A stretch of DNA of 64,000 nt, from contig CM049314.1 in the NCBI GenBank assembly GCA_026874595.1, positions 27,849,729-27,913,728 of the forward strand, in the 5' to 3' direction. Source of the DNA: Sipunculus nudus. Lineage: Eukaryota > Annelida > Sipuncula > Golfingiida > Sipunculidae. Shown one piece after another: positions 1-10,980 of the stretch (position 1 is its first letter; the number at the start of each line of letters is the position of its first letter). Both the position numbers and the translations under genes were made by a program. Under the pieces are notes generated by a model, which saw nothing but the letters and a program-made list of their open reading frames with translations, searched no databases and had not been told where the DNA came from.

Positions 1-21
1 TTCTTATGTGGGTATCGAAAC

Positions 22-344
22 TAAAGGTGTGTTTCCATGTGCGCTTAAACGTGTATGTTCCTATATGCGCGAAAAAAAAGGTTGTTTCCATGTGCGTGAA
101 TATGCGTTAATTGGGAGACTAATATATTTGTACATTAGATCGAGCAGGCCTGATGGTGAAGTGACATCATTTCAACCCGAATCCCTGAGTTCACTCAGGC
201 CCTATATATGGAAAAATATCTCTCCTATGGCCATTTTGACGCATACACACACAGACGCATATAAACTGATGGAGTCATTGGACACCTAAGTTCGAAACAA
301 TATGAGCATTATACGTATATACGCTCACACGGAAACACCCTTTA
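22..344. mobile_element. MITE-like element with imperfect terminal inverted repeats, copy 1
   Basis: The left end (22-44) reads taaaggtgtgtttccatgtg and the right end (323-344) is its imperfect inverse, gctcacacggaaacacccttt. A second, internal copy of the motif (ggttgtttccatgtgcgtg) lies at about 79-97, and both arms are rich in alternating tatacgcaca-like sequence. There is no credible coding capacity. A relative of similar size lies at 19747-20060, which supports a short non-autonomous family. I could not fix a target-site duplication. Confidence 0.5.
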
Positions 345-574
345 CACTGTGCTCTGTTTAGATTGAACAGTAGTACCAATTTGTCGATAATACAGAAGAG
401 AGAAATCTACTTTGTTTTGTCCTTGTCATTATTTAGAGTAATGATAATGCTAACTCAAGTCTTCATTAAAAGTTTGCTATCCACATACTCCACGTTCTCT
501 ACCAGATAGCTGCCTGCTATCTTTATCGTACAATTCACAAAAGCCTTTTACATTTGAAAACAACACCGTGTCGT

Positions 575-650
575 CTTCTGTGGCTCAGGAGTAGAGCGCA
601 GGACTCAAAGCCAGGAAATCATGGGTTCAATCTTAGCGCTATGCAGGCTT
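575..650 (+). repeat. tRNA-derived SINE head (A and B box)
   Basis: The stretch has tRNA-like promoter boxes. An A-box region tggctcaggagtagagcg at about 580-597 can form a D-arm (ctc/gag), and a B box gggttcaatctt follows at about 624-635. Spacing is right for RNA polymerase III type 2 promoters. The acceptor stem does not close well, so this looks like a SINE head and not a working tRNA. The SINE body probably runs on for some 200 bp, but its end is not visible. Confidence 0.45.
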
Positions 651-1039
651 ATTGGGCTTATATCATTGCATATGCGCAGCAACAGCTTTTCTGTGCTATA
701 TCCAGCCCTGTATGCACTTTGCTACTTTGGTAGTAGATGAGACTTATTCATGTGTGCGTTGAAATGATCTGCCGCAGATTTCTCTATGATTTATGAGAGA
801 AATGTCAGATTACTGACTGGTCTGTAATTGGCTGGGGCTAGGTCAAGACCCTTTTTTTCATTATTGGTTTTATAACCGCAGATTTAAGAGCGCATGGAAA
901 TACTCCACCTTTGAATGATGAATTTACAATATGTGTTATCGCTTTGTTCCTTCACTATTCTACTTGGGACCGGATCATTTGAGCAAGTCGTAGGCTTAGC
1001 TCTTCGGATGAAATCATAAATTTTCTTTTCGTTTATTTC

Positions 1040-1226
1040 GAAGTTAAAGTCGAATTTTGAGTAGCTGACGACTGAAGGCGTAAATTTGACATATGGGTCA
1101 TGAGTTTTCCTAATTTATTTTTTCACTTTTGTCATAGAAGAAATTTGCAAATAAGACTGCAATGTCCTCGTCTTCACCTACAGGCATAGGAGTTTCCATA
1201 GATGTCCCAGACAATTTGTCCAGGGC
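1040..1226 (-). pseudogene. CR1/jockey-like LINE fragment (linker before RT)
   Basis: In one minus frame the stretch encodes a peptide starting ALDKLSGTSMETP and running into LFANFFYDKSEKIN, then a stop. This resembles the region between endonuclease and reverse transcriptase in CR1/jockey-type LINEs. The same peptide (LDKLTGTSKDT) recurs on the minus strand at about 30650-30690, next to a recognisable RT block, which supports the assignment. It is a short, stopped, non-functional remnant. Confidence 0.45.
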
Positions 1227-1889
1227 GGAGAACGGTTGATCTAGTGTTCCCTTCCGCATTAAGTAATAAATCATTTATGTAATCGGTTTTAGTCCATCTA
1301 ACACACTATGTATAACAGTTTCGTACTCTTTTGTATTTATCCCAAAAACTAGAAGTTCTTAGCTTAATGGCTTTCATTTCTAATGCCCTTGATTGTGACC
1401 TCAGTTTGTTCAGATCAGTGGTAAACTATGGCACCCGATTTTGAATGGTAACTGTTTTATCCAAGATGGGTGCATGCTCATTTAGTGCCCGTGTTAACCC
1501 TACATGATATATACCCACTGCATCAGTGATGCTACTTGTAGCAAGAAACATCACTTGTTAGTAGTTACATGTAGTAGTCCAAAACCGAAATGAAAACTCT
1601 GCAAATGTACATACTTAGGTTAAGAATTAGATAAGTCAGCATTAAAAAATGGAGGCGGTTACCTCCACCAAAAGAAAACACCGTAAATGCATAGGTTACA
1701 TATCCAAGGGTCAATCAGTGCATCACTGTGCCTGTAGATTGCCAGTAGTCTGCAAAAAACTGTGTATTGCATTATAAATGTTCTTACCACTAAATGAGTC
1801 TTTCCTCGGTTTAGTTGGTTGCGTTTAGAAACCGGATGAAAATTTAGTTACACGTAACATCATCCATAAACTAGGTTGTGAATGGATGG

Positions 1890-2420
1890 GCCCTGTGACC
1901 TTGACCTTTGACCCAAAGAGCCTAAACTCAAAAGGAATCATCCCCTATTGACAGGTGCGCCACGTGGAAGTCGGAAGGTTTGGGACGAAATTCTGGCTTA
2001 AAATACATCTACAATCTTATAAAGAAGATTTAGGCTGTGACCTTGACTTTTGACCCAATGATCCCTAAAATCAAAAGAGTCCATACTTTAGTTGTATGCC
2101 ATATATAAGTCAAGTCTGAGACCAGTATATCAATCAAGACTGGAGTTATCTTTGGAAACAAATATGCGGACTAATGGCTCCTATGATCTTGACCTTTGAC
2201 GTTGTGACTGAAAAGGTTTTGGATGTAAAGTTTGACTTAAAATGCATCAACAGTCTCTAAATATATGGTCCTGTGACCTTGACCTTTGACCTCATGACCT
2301 CAAAATCAATAGAATTCTTGCGTTGGAGGTAGTCCATATATGTCAAGTCTGAAATCCATATATCAATCCAAACTGGAGTTATCATCAGAACTTACAGAAA
2401 GTCGAACAGACGGACAGGGT
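1890..2420. repeat. AGGTCA-rich degenerate repeat array
   Basis: Four copies of a tgaccttgacctttgacc core (inverse of AGGTCAAAGGTCAAGGTCA) start near 1895, 2037, 2183 and 2273, each within a longer degenerate unit containing ttggatg-like and tcaagtctgaa-like text. The core is a row of nuclear-receptor half-sites (DR1 followed by DR0). It matches arrays at 26.8-28.3, 32.2-33.6 and 61.4-61.7 kb. No coding function is apparent. Confidence 0.7.
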
Positions 2421-3005
2421 GATTGATATGCGGCATCCGCTTATTCAAGCAGGGCCCTAATAAACAACACAAGGTTTCAGGACACAGATAAAACTACATT
2501 TGCGAATTTGATAGTATCAATATAATTTGGCAATCTCAAAATAAAGGAAAAAAGTATCAATAAAGAAAAAAATACAGGTGGCGCCACCAGTCTTCAGGAA
2601 CTAATCATTATCATTTAACATATCAGGTTTCGCGACACTGGATGGAATCACATCTAAGAAATTGACATAATTGCTATCATTTGACGGTCTCAAAGAAAGA
2701 AAAAAAATCGCAAAAAAGGAAAATATAAGTGGCGCCAGGAGTTTTTGGGGACTGTCAAATCTAGCCATGCTCAATATTAAAGGCAGTCCATGCGTTAATT
2801 ATCAAGATACTGGAGGTTTTGTATCAAATTTTGAATTATTCTGTGGGGTACTTACAAGCCCTTTAGCTCAGAGGATATGGGTCACACTGACCTCACTTCA
2901 GGTCTGCAAGAAAATTTGCTAACGGACGTCGGACGGCCAGACGGATGATGGACAAAGCGCCATACCTATACCTCAGATGACTTTCAGTCAGCTTAGCTAA
3001 AAAAA
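2421..3005. repeat. Dispersed repeat scraps with ggtggcgccacc core and undecorated LINE/MITE ends
   Basis: The segment holds the palindromic core ggtggcgccacc (about 2577-2588), a second tggcgcca at about 2730, and an end motif ctcagatgactttcagtcagc (about 2974-2994). The end motif recurs at 31029, 35187, 35770 and 41322. These shared motifs mark a dispersed non-coding repeat family. An 83-codon frame inside it has no recognisable product. Confidence 0.45.
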
Positions 3006-4290
3006 TATCGAATAAAGTCAATGTGTTTCAGAAGTATCAGAGATATGTGTACGTATTTCCTTGTTTTAACCATCTTATTCGATAATTTTGGGGACTATTT
3101 ATTTCTAGCCTTAGGTCGCTCCCAAAAATATACAAAAACGAGGACATCTCACATATATACATTTTTAAGTTTTTATTGAGAAGATTTTTTTTTTTACATT
3201 TTATGGTGTCCAATAACAAGGCCTTATATCCTTCAGCTTTTGTTTGTATGAAAATTTTATATTTTTCGACAAAATCTGCATCATTTAATAATGACCCTTA
3301 AATTTCCAGAAACCAGGATCTCATCTGTTTTGAGAACATACAATATTTGTATCAAGAGTTTAGTAGTCACTTTCAAATTCAGAAAATGGGTCTAAGTTTT
3401 TAGTATAATGATTTTAAGCTCTCAATATTGGAACAAAGTATAGTTTAATTGGAGTGTACTTTGGGTGTAGACGTACCTATGTAAACTTTTGCTTCTTTGG
3501 ATAGAAATACTACCAACCTGTTGACATGTAACGGCTTTACTTGTTCTATAATGTTCAAGATTTATAAAATACATTGCAATCACCGCCAATTATATTACTG
3601 TTATAATAGCCTTTCTAAATCTGAAAATGTTTGAATAAAATTTCTGTATATTTGGTTCATATATATTTCTGAAGCTTCCATTTTCCGTCATAATGAATAT
3701 GTCAGTCATAATGAACCTACCGAACAGATCTTAACACACAACATGTATTTGACACTCTGTTCTTTATCATTGTTGCGACACCTCGGGTAATGAAACTGCC
3801 ATAATTGGAATGGGCTGCATGTGTTCAGTATGCCCTTCGGAGCAGTAGCAGGCGGAAATATGAGTTTATATGAAATGTTTCTTCATCATCTATTAAATGA
3901 AGCCAAAAAACGCCTGTGTATCGTTGTATGTTATTTAAACTTCTCAGGAAAATACGTTCTAAGACATATATTCTGAAATTTCTATGGGCCACATGCAATA
4001 TGCAGAAGCTCCCATAATTACATATTGTAGAAATATTGGTATCTAAACTAAGAAACCGCAATATGCATGTAAAATATAAAAAAGGAAGAAAGCGGAGCTA
4101 AGATTCAGGATCAAATTATTATAATACACATCAGTATAGTTAATACAGAGTTCGGTTTTTTCTAGACCACGGTTTACCTGCTTCCGTTCCGATTTGACAC
4201 TCCGAATTCGGCAGACCTATCGGTGGTGTGCTCTTCTAGAACAAGTTTGTTTTATTTTGCGGGATTCTGCCCTATTAAGTTGAATAATAA
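3006..4290. other. AT-rich DNA without identifiable gene
   Basis: Short open frames only, none with a recognisable motif. It separates the dispersed repeats from the 3-prime, truncated side of the Gmr1-like element. If that element had a 3-prime LTR it is not recognisable here. Confidence 0.5.
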
Positions 4291-4339
4291 TAATTTTAAT
4301 ATTTTCCCATTAGGTGCCCCTATTTCTTTTGTGCTGCAA

Positions 4340-4736
4340 GGTCCTCCATGCCTGTGACGCTTTTTCAGGAACTTGCCAGAATCCTTTTAGCAAGTCAAAA
4401 TTGGAGACATATCTGGAGCTACCGACTCTATCAATACAATAATCGATCCTGGGAATCGGGAACGTGTCAGTCTTGTTGACAGAGTTCCGTTTTCCATAAT
4501 CTGTGCACATACAGTAACTTCCATCAGGTTTTGGCACAAGAATACATGGTGAATGGATACATGGTAACTGTACTAGGTTCAATAAAATCATTGTCCAGCA
4601 AATATTGAATCTCATCCTGTAGATACTTTTGTTTTTCTGGATTCAGTCGATAAGGGTGCTGCTTGACTGAGCTTGCCTCGCCAACATCGACGTCATGGCA
4701 CACTCTGTTAGTTCGCGTTGGAATTACACTAAACAA
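4340..4736 (-). pseudogene. Reverse transcriptase N-terminal fragment (Gmr1-like)
   Basis: Two overlapping minus frames encode the entry to a Ty3/gypsy reverse transcriptase. The upstream part has HDVDVGEASSVKQHPYRLNP and QDEIQYLLDNDFIEPS. The downstream part has ILVPKPDGSYCMCTDYGKRN, then TDTFPIPRIDYCIDRVG and FDLLKGFWQVP, which are RT blocks 1-2. The aspartate of FDLL is the first catalytic residue. A frameshift near 4560 separates the parts, and homology ends just after WQVP, so the YVDD-type active site, RNase H and everything downstream are gone. Confidence 0.85.
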
Positions 4737-4879
4737 ATGTTCATAATTCCGCAGCAGGTTCTTGAGGTCTTGTCTAATTGAATGTCTAAATCAGCCTTAC
4801 AATCAGTATCTACTTTACTGGGTAACTGTCAGTTTTTACACAATTTACAGCAGTAACATTATGTACAACATCTGATGAA

Positions 4880-5130
4880 CTATTTCTGTCATAATATGGT
4901 TTCAACATGTTTACATGGCACATTTTATTTTTCTACGCTTATCTGGTGTCAACGGTATGACATTTAAATCACTGACTTTCTTGTCATCAATATAAGGACC
5001 AAAATACCTAGTTTGCAGAGGTCTGCCAGGAATGGGTAGGAAGGCAAGGACCTTTTCACCAGGCTCAAACGTCTTATTTACAGTGTGCTTGTCATACTGT
5101 TTTTTTCATTTTTCATTAAGATTAGACTTT
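4880..5130 (-). pseudogene. Integrase C-terminal/linker segment of the Gmr1-like element
   Basis: The minus strand encodes YDKHTVNKTFEPGEKVLAFL, then PIPGRPLQTRYFGPY and KKVSDLNV. These match the GPY/F-type C-terminal module that precedes RT in Gmr1-type polyproteins. It ends in a stop near 4915. It sits between the integrase zinc-binding region and RT, which fixes the unusual domain order. About 150 codons of integrase catalytic core expected upstream are missing. Confidence 0.7.
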
Positions 5131-5254
5131 GCAAATTCATAAGCATTCTGTAGTTTATTGCGAAAGTCTGAGACATACTGCAACAAACTAAGAGAACCAG
5201 AATTTTCACACAAAGAGTTTTTCCTTAAGCAGTTTTATTGGATGTTCAGTTCGA

Positions 5255-5556
5255 GGTCCATTTTGATTTGGCTTCCCTACCCTCTGGCATGTATGGCATG
5301 TTTTTCAATATTGTACAACATCTTTCCTGATGTTAGGGGAATATAAGTGTGCACTAACTTTCTGATAAGTTTTATTTATACCTAAATAGCCAGACAAAGG
5401 AGCCTCATGTGCCGTGCTCAGAATTTTACTGCGATATCCTTTGGGCATTATGTTTGATGGCCCATTCATCATCAGCGCATACATCAGGTGGTCGCTATTT
5501 ACGCACGAGCACTTCATTTGTAACATAGAAACAAACTGGGTTCTATGACAGATCAT
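5255..5556 (-). pseudogene. Integrase H2C2 zinc-binding domain (Gmr1-like)
   Basis: The minus frame contains HEAPLSGYLGINKTYQKV, then LYSPNIRKDVVQY, a stop, and KTCHTCQRVGKPNQ. This is the H-H-C-C zinc-binding N-terminus of retroviral-type integrases; the first histidine lies in AHEAP and the cysteine pair in CHTC. A nonsense codon replaces the residue before KTCHTC. The following text does not match the D,D-35-E catalytic core, so an internal deletion is inferred. Confidence 0.8.
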
Positions 5557-6146
5557 CTTTTGAAACTGCCGTGGGAAACAAACCCAGGGTCCTTATGCTG
5601 TTCCGCGATAAGTTCTGACCTTGAAAATTCTGCATCCTGTACGGACGAGTCGTTAGACGAGTCACGGGTGACTCCCAGAGTAATATTATCTGGACCATTA
5701 TCCTCATGTGTGTTTTTCATGGCCATAGATCTAGTTACAGCACATGAAGGATACAAACAAGGAATTTCCTGACTGTCAAGATCATTGTCCTGATCAATTG
5801 ACGGCTTTTCTGTCACTATTGGTACATGCTGTACTTTGTCACTTGCAACATCATTGCTTTGCAGGAACTAAATTCCCTTAAAAGGTAAAGTCGTTCTTAT
5901 GCCCACAGTAATATTCTCATAAATCAATTCTGACTTTAAATGGATAATGTTAGGCGGAACTGAAGTGTGCTTGTTGGAAAACACACCATTTACAAGTGCA
6001 TGTGTACCAGTAAAAGACCTATTAGAAAATGGCAAAGTGTTTGCTAACATGAGAGTCTGGCTTGAACCAGTGTCCCTCAAAATTCTTATAGGGATAGAAT
6101 CTAAAAAATCACTTGAAGGTGATCCAAACCATAATGTATGAATCAA
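5553..6146 (-). pseudogene. Aspartic protease and PR-INT linker (Gmr1-like)
   Basis: The minus frame 6146-5868 carries IPIRILRDTGSSQTLMLAN, a retropepsin-type active site (DTGS), followed by NGVFSNKHTSVPPNIIHL and VGIRTTLPFKGI. A separate frame (5816-5553) continues with CLYPSCAVTRSMAMK and ELIAEQHKDPGF, the linker normally found between protease and integrase in this group. The two are broken by a stop/frameshift near 5860. The catalytic triplet is intact, but the polyprotein is not. Confidence 0.8.
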
Positions 6147-6179
6147 ATAACTCCATTTCAGAGTCAGAAATGGAATCTA

Positions 6180-6549
6180 CTACCTCAGTTTCTTCAAACA
6201 AAAAACTGACACTGACTCTTTTTCGGAGTTATTAAAGGAATCTACATCCTTATCACAATCAAACTCCTCATGGGAGTCAACAGAGGAATTTTCCTCAGCA
6301 GAAATACTCTCGCAAGAGTCATTAAAGGACCAAGCCTTATTTAAAGGATACTCCTTGCAGGAATCTGTCTTGAAAGGACCAAGCCTTGTTAAATTCCTCG
6401 CAGGAATCAACTGAGGTTTTTACCCCGCAAGCTACGGATTCTTCTTTGGAATCAGACGGCACGTTGGCCTCAGTAGCACCAAACTCTTTATTAGAGTCAA
6501 TAAAGGAGTTGTACCTCTTATTTACATGGAAAGAGCTTGGCTCTTGCAC
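6180..6549 (-). pseudogene. Acidic Ser/Glu-rich linker between Gag and protease
   Basis: Two frames encode degenerate Ser/Glu/Asp-rich units such as SCEEFNKAWSFQD, SCKEYPLNKAWSFND and SAEENSSVDSHEEFDCDKD. The DNA shows matching short tandem units (ggaatc/gagtc-rich). The repetition suggests expansion by slippage before decay. Function is unknown; it lies between the zinc knuckle and the protease. Confidence 0.55.
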
Positions 6550-6599
6550 TTAGCTATGCATAGATTTTGAAACAAAACCAGAAGGTTTGCTGTTTGGTT

Positions 6600-7760
6600 T
6601 ATTCGCAAGTTTCCAGGTGTCAGCTATTAGATGACCTTCCTTCTTGAAGTAATTACAGATTTAGTTTGCAAATGACTGGTCTTTGTTGGACATAGACACA
6701 GTGGACGAGGACTGAGGTGTAGCAATGTAGTTTGCTGAACTTTCAGGACTAATAGTACTAGGTGACTGAACTTTAAACTTCTTTTGACCATACTGATTTA
6801 CATTCTTGTTTGTGAATGACTGGCTTGATTTGCTAGTAAAGGACATTTTGTGGGTTAATGAGTAATTTTCAGCTAATTGAGCAGCAATGTCAAGTGTTTC
6901 AGGATTTTTCTCATCAAGAAAAGCTTTAACACCTGCGTTAATGTGGCGTTTAATTCTTCAAGCAAAATCAAGTGGCGCAAGTTGTCATAACCTTCATTAC
7001 ATTTTTAGAACTACAATAGCGATCAAACAATTGCTGGTTTCTCCTAGCAAATTCTACATAGGTCTGTTCTTTGCGCTTTTCCTAATTTCTGAATTCGTGG
7101 CGGTAAGCCTCCGGAACTAACTTATAACCTTTTAGGGTTAACCGTTTTACAAGGTCATAGTCAGCAGCACCTTCTACTGAAAGTTCTGTATAAATGTTCC
7201 TGGCCTTGCCAGTCAATACACTTTGTAACAGCATAGTCCAGTTTTCCTTAGGCCATTTTAAATTTTCAGCTACTTTCTCAAAGTGTAAGAAATATTTATC
7301 AACCTCTTTTTCTGGAAAAGGTGGGACAAGTATAATGTGTTTAGCAACATCAAAACTGTGAGTTGGGGCAGCACGTAGTCTATTTTCTAGTTTAAGTCTG
7401 TCTTACTCTAGTCGTTTGAACTCAATTTTTCTATTTCTTTTTTCTAGTCTTTCTCTTTCTAACCTTTCATGTTCTTTCCTCTCTTTTAATGCTAGCTCAT
7501 GTTGCATTTCCAACTTTTTAAATTCTAATTGCATAGCAAGGCTGTCATTTTTTTATGTTTCCACTTCATTTTCTTCAATTAAACCTTTGCAAACTAGATC
7601 TTGCATGATTTTAGCAATGATATCATACTTTCTAAATTCTTTTTCACTCTTAGCCCTAAGTTTTGTCCCAAACGCAACAACTGTTCCATTGTCAAATGTT
7701 CAAGTTGATCAGGATCGGGATCGTCAACAAATATCTCAGTATGAAATCTGACATGTAAAG
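6600..7760 (-). pseudogene. Gag of the Gmr1-like element: N-terminus, coiled coil, SCAN-like core, zinc-knuckle remnant
   Basis: In minus orientation the first block reads DPDQLEHLTMEQLLRLGQNL (from about 7740). It is followed by a Lys/Glu/Arg-rich helix with LEMQHELALKERKEHERLER (about 7540-7400), probably a coiled coil. The SCAN-like capsid core follows, with FDVAKHIILVPPFPEKEVDK, NLKWPKENWTMLLQSVLTGK and YKLVPEAYRHEFRN (about 7360-7080). Near 6660-6605 a knuckle reads CNYFKKEGHLIADTWK. Compared with C-x2-C-x4-H-x4-C, the second and last cysteines are changed to Phe and Thr, so zinc binding is lost. In-frame stops interrupt the core. This Gag would have packaged element RNA. Confidence 0.8.
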
Positions 7761-7880
7761 ATGTTAAAACAATAGCAAAAAACCACTGAGATAAATCCTG
7801 TAAACAATGTAATGTAAAAAATATGTAATCTTGTAAACAATGTATGATAAAACAATGTGTCCAGGTCAAGGCCTAATAAA

Positions 7881-8316
7881 TGTTCAAAACTATTAAGCAT
7901 TCCGGAGCCTCCAATTTCATGTTAAGGAACCTAATATCGACATATCACGTAGTCGTGACGAAGATAAATTTGGTGATGGAACTAAAAATAAATCAGATTC
8001 TGTAACACTAGGCAGGTTGAAATGTCTAGGGGAATGAATAAAAAAGTCAGTGGTTTTTGTTAGCAAACAATTACAATTTATTCTTAAAACAACCCTAATA
8101 CGTACAGTATAACAACAGCACAACAGTAAATCAACACAAGTATATAAATAATGTGAACAGTACCTGGATACCACCATTGTCACAGCGATAACAAGTCCTT
8201 TATAACGTACAACCCAGATAAACAGTTCACATAAATCTTCTCAGATAATAACAATCAAGTTCATTCACAAAATCAATCCGTTGTAATACAACCTAATTGC
8301 ACAACAGTGCCACTTG
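7881..8316 (-). other. Possible 5-prime LTR or leader of the Gmr1-like element
   Basis: This stretch sits immediately upstream of Gag on the minus strand, where a 5-prime LTR and primer-binding site would be. A tggaggctccggaatg stretch (inverse of about 7898-7913) could be a decayed primer-binding site. No second LTR copy was found downstream, so the assignment rests on position only. Confidence 0.25.
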
Positions 8317-9021
8317 CTTATGTACGGTGGCTTGTATAGGACATGCACAAAAGTATTTTTAATCTCGTTCCCATGCGATAGTATCTCGTGGCCACGCGAT
8401 AATTATCTCGTTCCCACGCATTAGTATCACGTGGCCACGCGATAATTATCTCGTGGAGAGACATCCCCCCCCCCCCCCCCTTAACTTTTTAAGGAGACCT
8501 TTTACGGGAATTTGTTCATTCTTCCCCCTACATCTTTTTTCCACAATAATACTTCAGTTATGTATTTCATATTATGAAAATGTATTATGACACATATTTT
8601 ACCCGAACTAACCCCCCTCCCCCTTTCCCCGCTCACTCATTCTCTGAACAAACATGACCCATGAGTGTGGTACGAGTCCCGGTTGCATCATTTCAGGTCT
8701 CACCATATTAAGCCCGCTCGAAATTCATGCAAATAATTGACCATAGTCTTCATCCAACGTAGAGAAACATGTCTTAAGGATTTAAGATGTAGGTCTTACT
8801 GTATTGTCTATCTACATTTATCTCGTTCCCACGCGATAATTATCGCGTGACCACGCGATAGTATCGTGTTAGAACGAGATAATTATCGCGTGGCCACGAA
8901 ATACTAATGCATGGGAACGAAATAATTATCGCGTGGCCACGAGATACTAACGAGATAATATCCCGTGAGAACGAGATAAAAATAATTTTGTGCATGTACT
9001 ATACGAGCCACCGTACATAAG
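8317..9021. mobile_element. Foldback element with long, subrepeat-rich inverted termini
   Basis: The left end cttatgtacggtggcttgta (from 8317) is the inverse of the right end ending at 9021 (agccaccgtacataag). The match continues through acatgcacaaaa into an array of a short motif of the type atctcgttcccacgcgataa alternating with its inverse. Both arms are built of this motif (8355-8460 and 8818-8990). A perfect 18-bp palindrome acgcgataattatcgcgt lies at 8831-8848. The centre (8461-8817) is unrelated, with an 18-20 nt C run. No transposase is encoded. Confidence 0.75.
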
Positions 9022-9534
9022 TAAATAAACCTGGGAATTATCGGTATCATGCATACATTCGTCTTGGAGAATCTATCAATACCAGCATGTATCATTTACT
9101 TTCCGTATAATGCTAAATAATAATTGAACAATCATATCGGATTTAAAAATATAAATAGCAACCTCTTGTTGTGAAAGATTAATGCAAGGTGATAAATAGA
9201 TTAACAAGGAAATCAAGATAAAATAAGTCCAGGTATCAAGGAAGGTCTCAGAAATAATTTATCTACTCCTTTATCTAATGGTATTTGTACTAATTTCGTT
9301 TTACATCTTTTTTGGATGGAGACTTACGTAACGCAATATTCGATATTGTAGCTGTAGGGAAGCCTCAATGCTTCTATTTACTTCTGTAGACACACTGTTA
9401 TATTTAGCTTCACAAACAGTAACCTGTTCGATGAAGGAATTACACCTGCTGAATAGTACCAGTCGTGCGAGTGCAAGTAAAAAAGGTTTTTTCAAACACT
9501 GCCAGGTGTCTTCACCCTTTTTATTGTTTCTTGC
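9022..9534. other. Unassigned non-coding DNA
   Basis: Only short frames on opposite strands overlapping each other; no motif recognised. Confidence 0.4.
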
Positions 9535-9924
9535 TTTTAATTTTTCTAGATTCTCAAACTTTTTTTCCAGGTGAGCAGAAGTTGATTGATTGTTAACTTA
9601 ACATAAACATTTGAGCTGCTTTAAAAAAAATCTTATTTTATTTTATGTGTAGAGGACAATCAATGATTCTATGACTCATGAATACAACTTGTGCCCAGTC
9701 TGACTTCGTCGTTGCTCACAATTATATTTTTTAATTTTTCTAGATTCTTAAACTTTTTACCAGGTGAGCAGTAGTTGATTGATTGTTAACTTAACATAAT
9801 CATTTGACCTGCTGTAAATAAAAAAAAATCTTATTTTATTTTATGTGTAGAGGACAATCGATGATTCTATGCCTCATGAATACAACTTGTGCCCAGTCTG
9901 ACTGCCTTGTTGCTCACAATTATA
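9535..9924. repeat. Tandem duplication of about 195 bp
   Basis: Two adjacent copies start at 9535 and 9729 with ttttaatttttctagattct and both end gttgctcacaattata (9726 and 9924). They differ by scattered substitutions and small indels. Shared landmarks include ccaggtgagcag and gtgtagaggacaatc. It is non-coding and clearly older than the near-identical duplications at 42.4 and 48.7 kb. Confidence 0.85.
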
Positions 9925-10440
9925 GTTGGCGTGTAGCTCGTAGAAGTCAGGTCATCCTGATCTAATTTCAGTTTTGCGATGAAAATTGCACAGAACTATC
10001 ATGGGCATATTTAGAAGATTTTAGAACTAACGGATACCATTTGCGCCATGTCTATCTGCCTAGGTGCTCAATTGTTTGCTTTTTCAGGTTTCCGAGGAGA
10101 TTTCCAAAGAAATACCCATGATGTTGCGTCTAAAGGATAAAATGTGCGCTCATTTAGTTGCCCTTCCTATAACTATATAGATCACAGTGACCTTATTCTA
10201 TGTTTCGGGGCATTACCACGGGTATCCCTGAATGTCTCCATTTTAAGTATAACGGATTAGATTTGTTCCTCATCTGACTGTTTAAGCACCCAAAATCATG
10301 TTTTGGGCCATAAAACGATTTTATCATGGAACAGTTTTTACATTAATATAGTCTTTTTTGGTTGCTAGATTAACATGACAGACAATAGCAGTAAAGGTAG
10401 AACTGATCACAGAAAGCACGCAACTGATATGGATTATGGT
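9925..10440. other. Unassigned non-coding DNA
   Basis: No open frame or motif worth naming; lies between the tandem duplication and a very AT-rich block. Confidence 0.4.
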
Positions 10441-10460
10441 ATTAATAATTTCATACATTT

Positions 10461-10502
<42 letters not shown>

Positions 10503-10980
10503 ATGATTATCATTATTTTTATTTTTATTATTATTCAGCATGATTATATGACTGATATTATAGGTATGGAATATATATTAGATATTGATATTAACATTTA
10601 TTATATTTATTTATTTTTTTATTATATTTATTTATTTGTTATTATTTTATTTTGAATCATATATTTACTTGTATGTTTAAATTAATGGACTAAATTAAGT
10701 TATTACACCGAAGTATTAAATATATGTTATATATGTATATATATATATATAAATTTATACTTTATGTATAATTTTATTGAATGATATATATATATATATA
10801 TATATATTATTTAATTAAATATTCTTAAATTATACTTATCTTTTTAATATATATATATTGATGTAATTTTCTTAAATTTTGTATAATTAGAATTTATATA
10901 TATAAATATATATAAACAAACAAATAATTATGTACATATACAATCTGTTTCATTTTTTTTCATATATTTATTTGAGAATA
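10441..10980. repeat. Very AT-rich block with TA microsatellites
   Basis: TA runs at about 10464-10498, 10736-10752 and 10782-10808 sit in sequence made almost only of A and T. No coding potential. Confidence 0.8.

Larger units (their letters stand above)
4310..7880 (-). mobile_element. Decayed Gmr1-like Ty3/gypsy LTR retrotransposon (PR-INT-RT order)
   Basis: Reading the minus strand from 7880 down to 4310 gives, in order, a Gag N-terminus, a charged coiled coil, a SCAN-like Gag core, a CCHC-knuckle remnant, an acidic region, an aspartic protease, an integrase zinc-binding region, an integrase C-terminal segment and a truncated Ty3/gypsy reverse transcriptase. Integrase before reverse transcriptase is the Ty1/copia-like order known for the Gmr1 group of Ty3/gypsy elements. 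The integrase catalytic core is deleted, RT stops soon after its FDLLKGFWQVP motif, RNase H is absent, and stops and frameshifts are scattered throughout. It cannot be autonomous. Terminal LTRs were not found with confidence. Confidence 0.85.

Noticed and set aside
575-650. Functional tRNA gene
   Set aside because: A and B boxes are present but the acceptor stem does not close and the T arm is degenerate; a SINE head is more likely.
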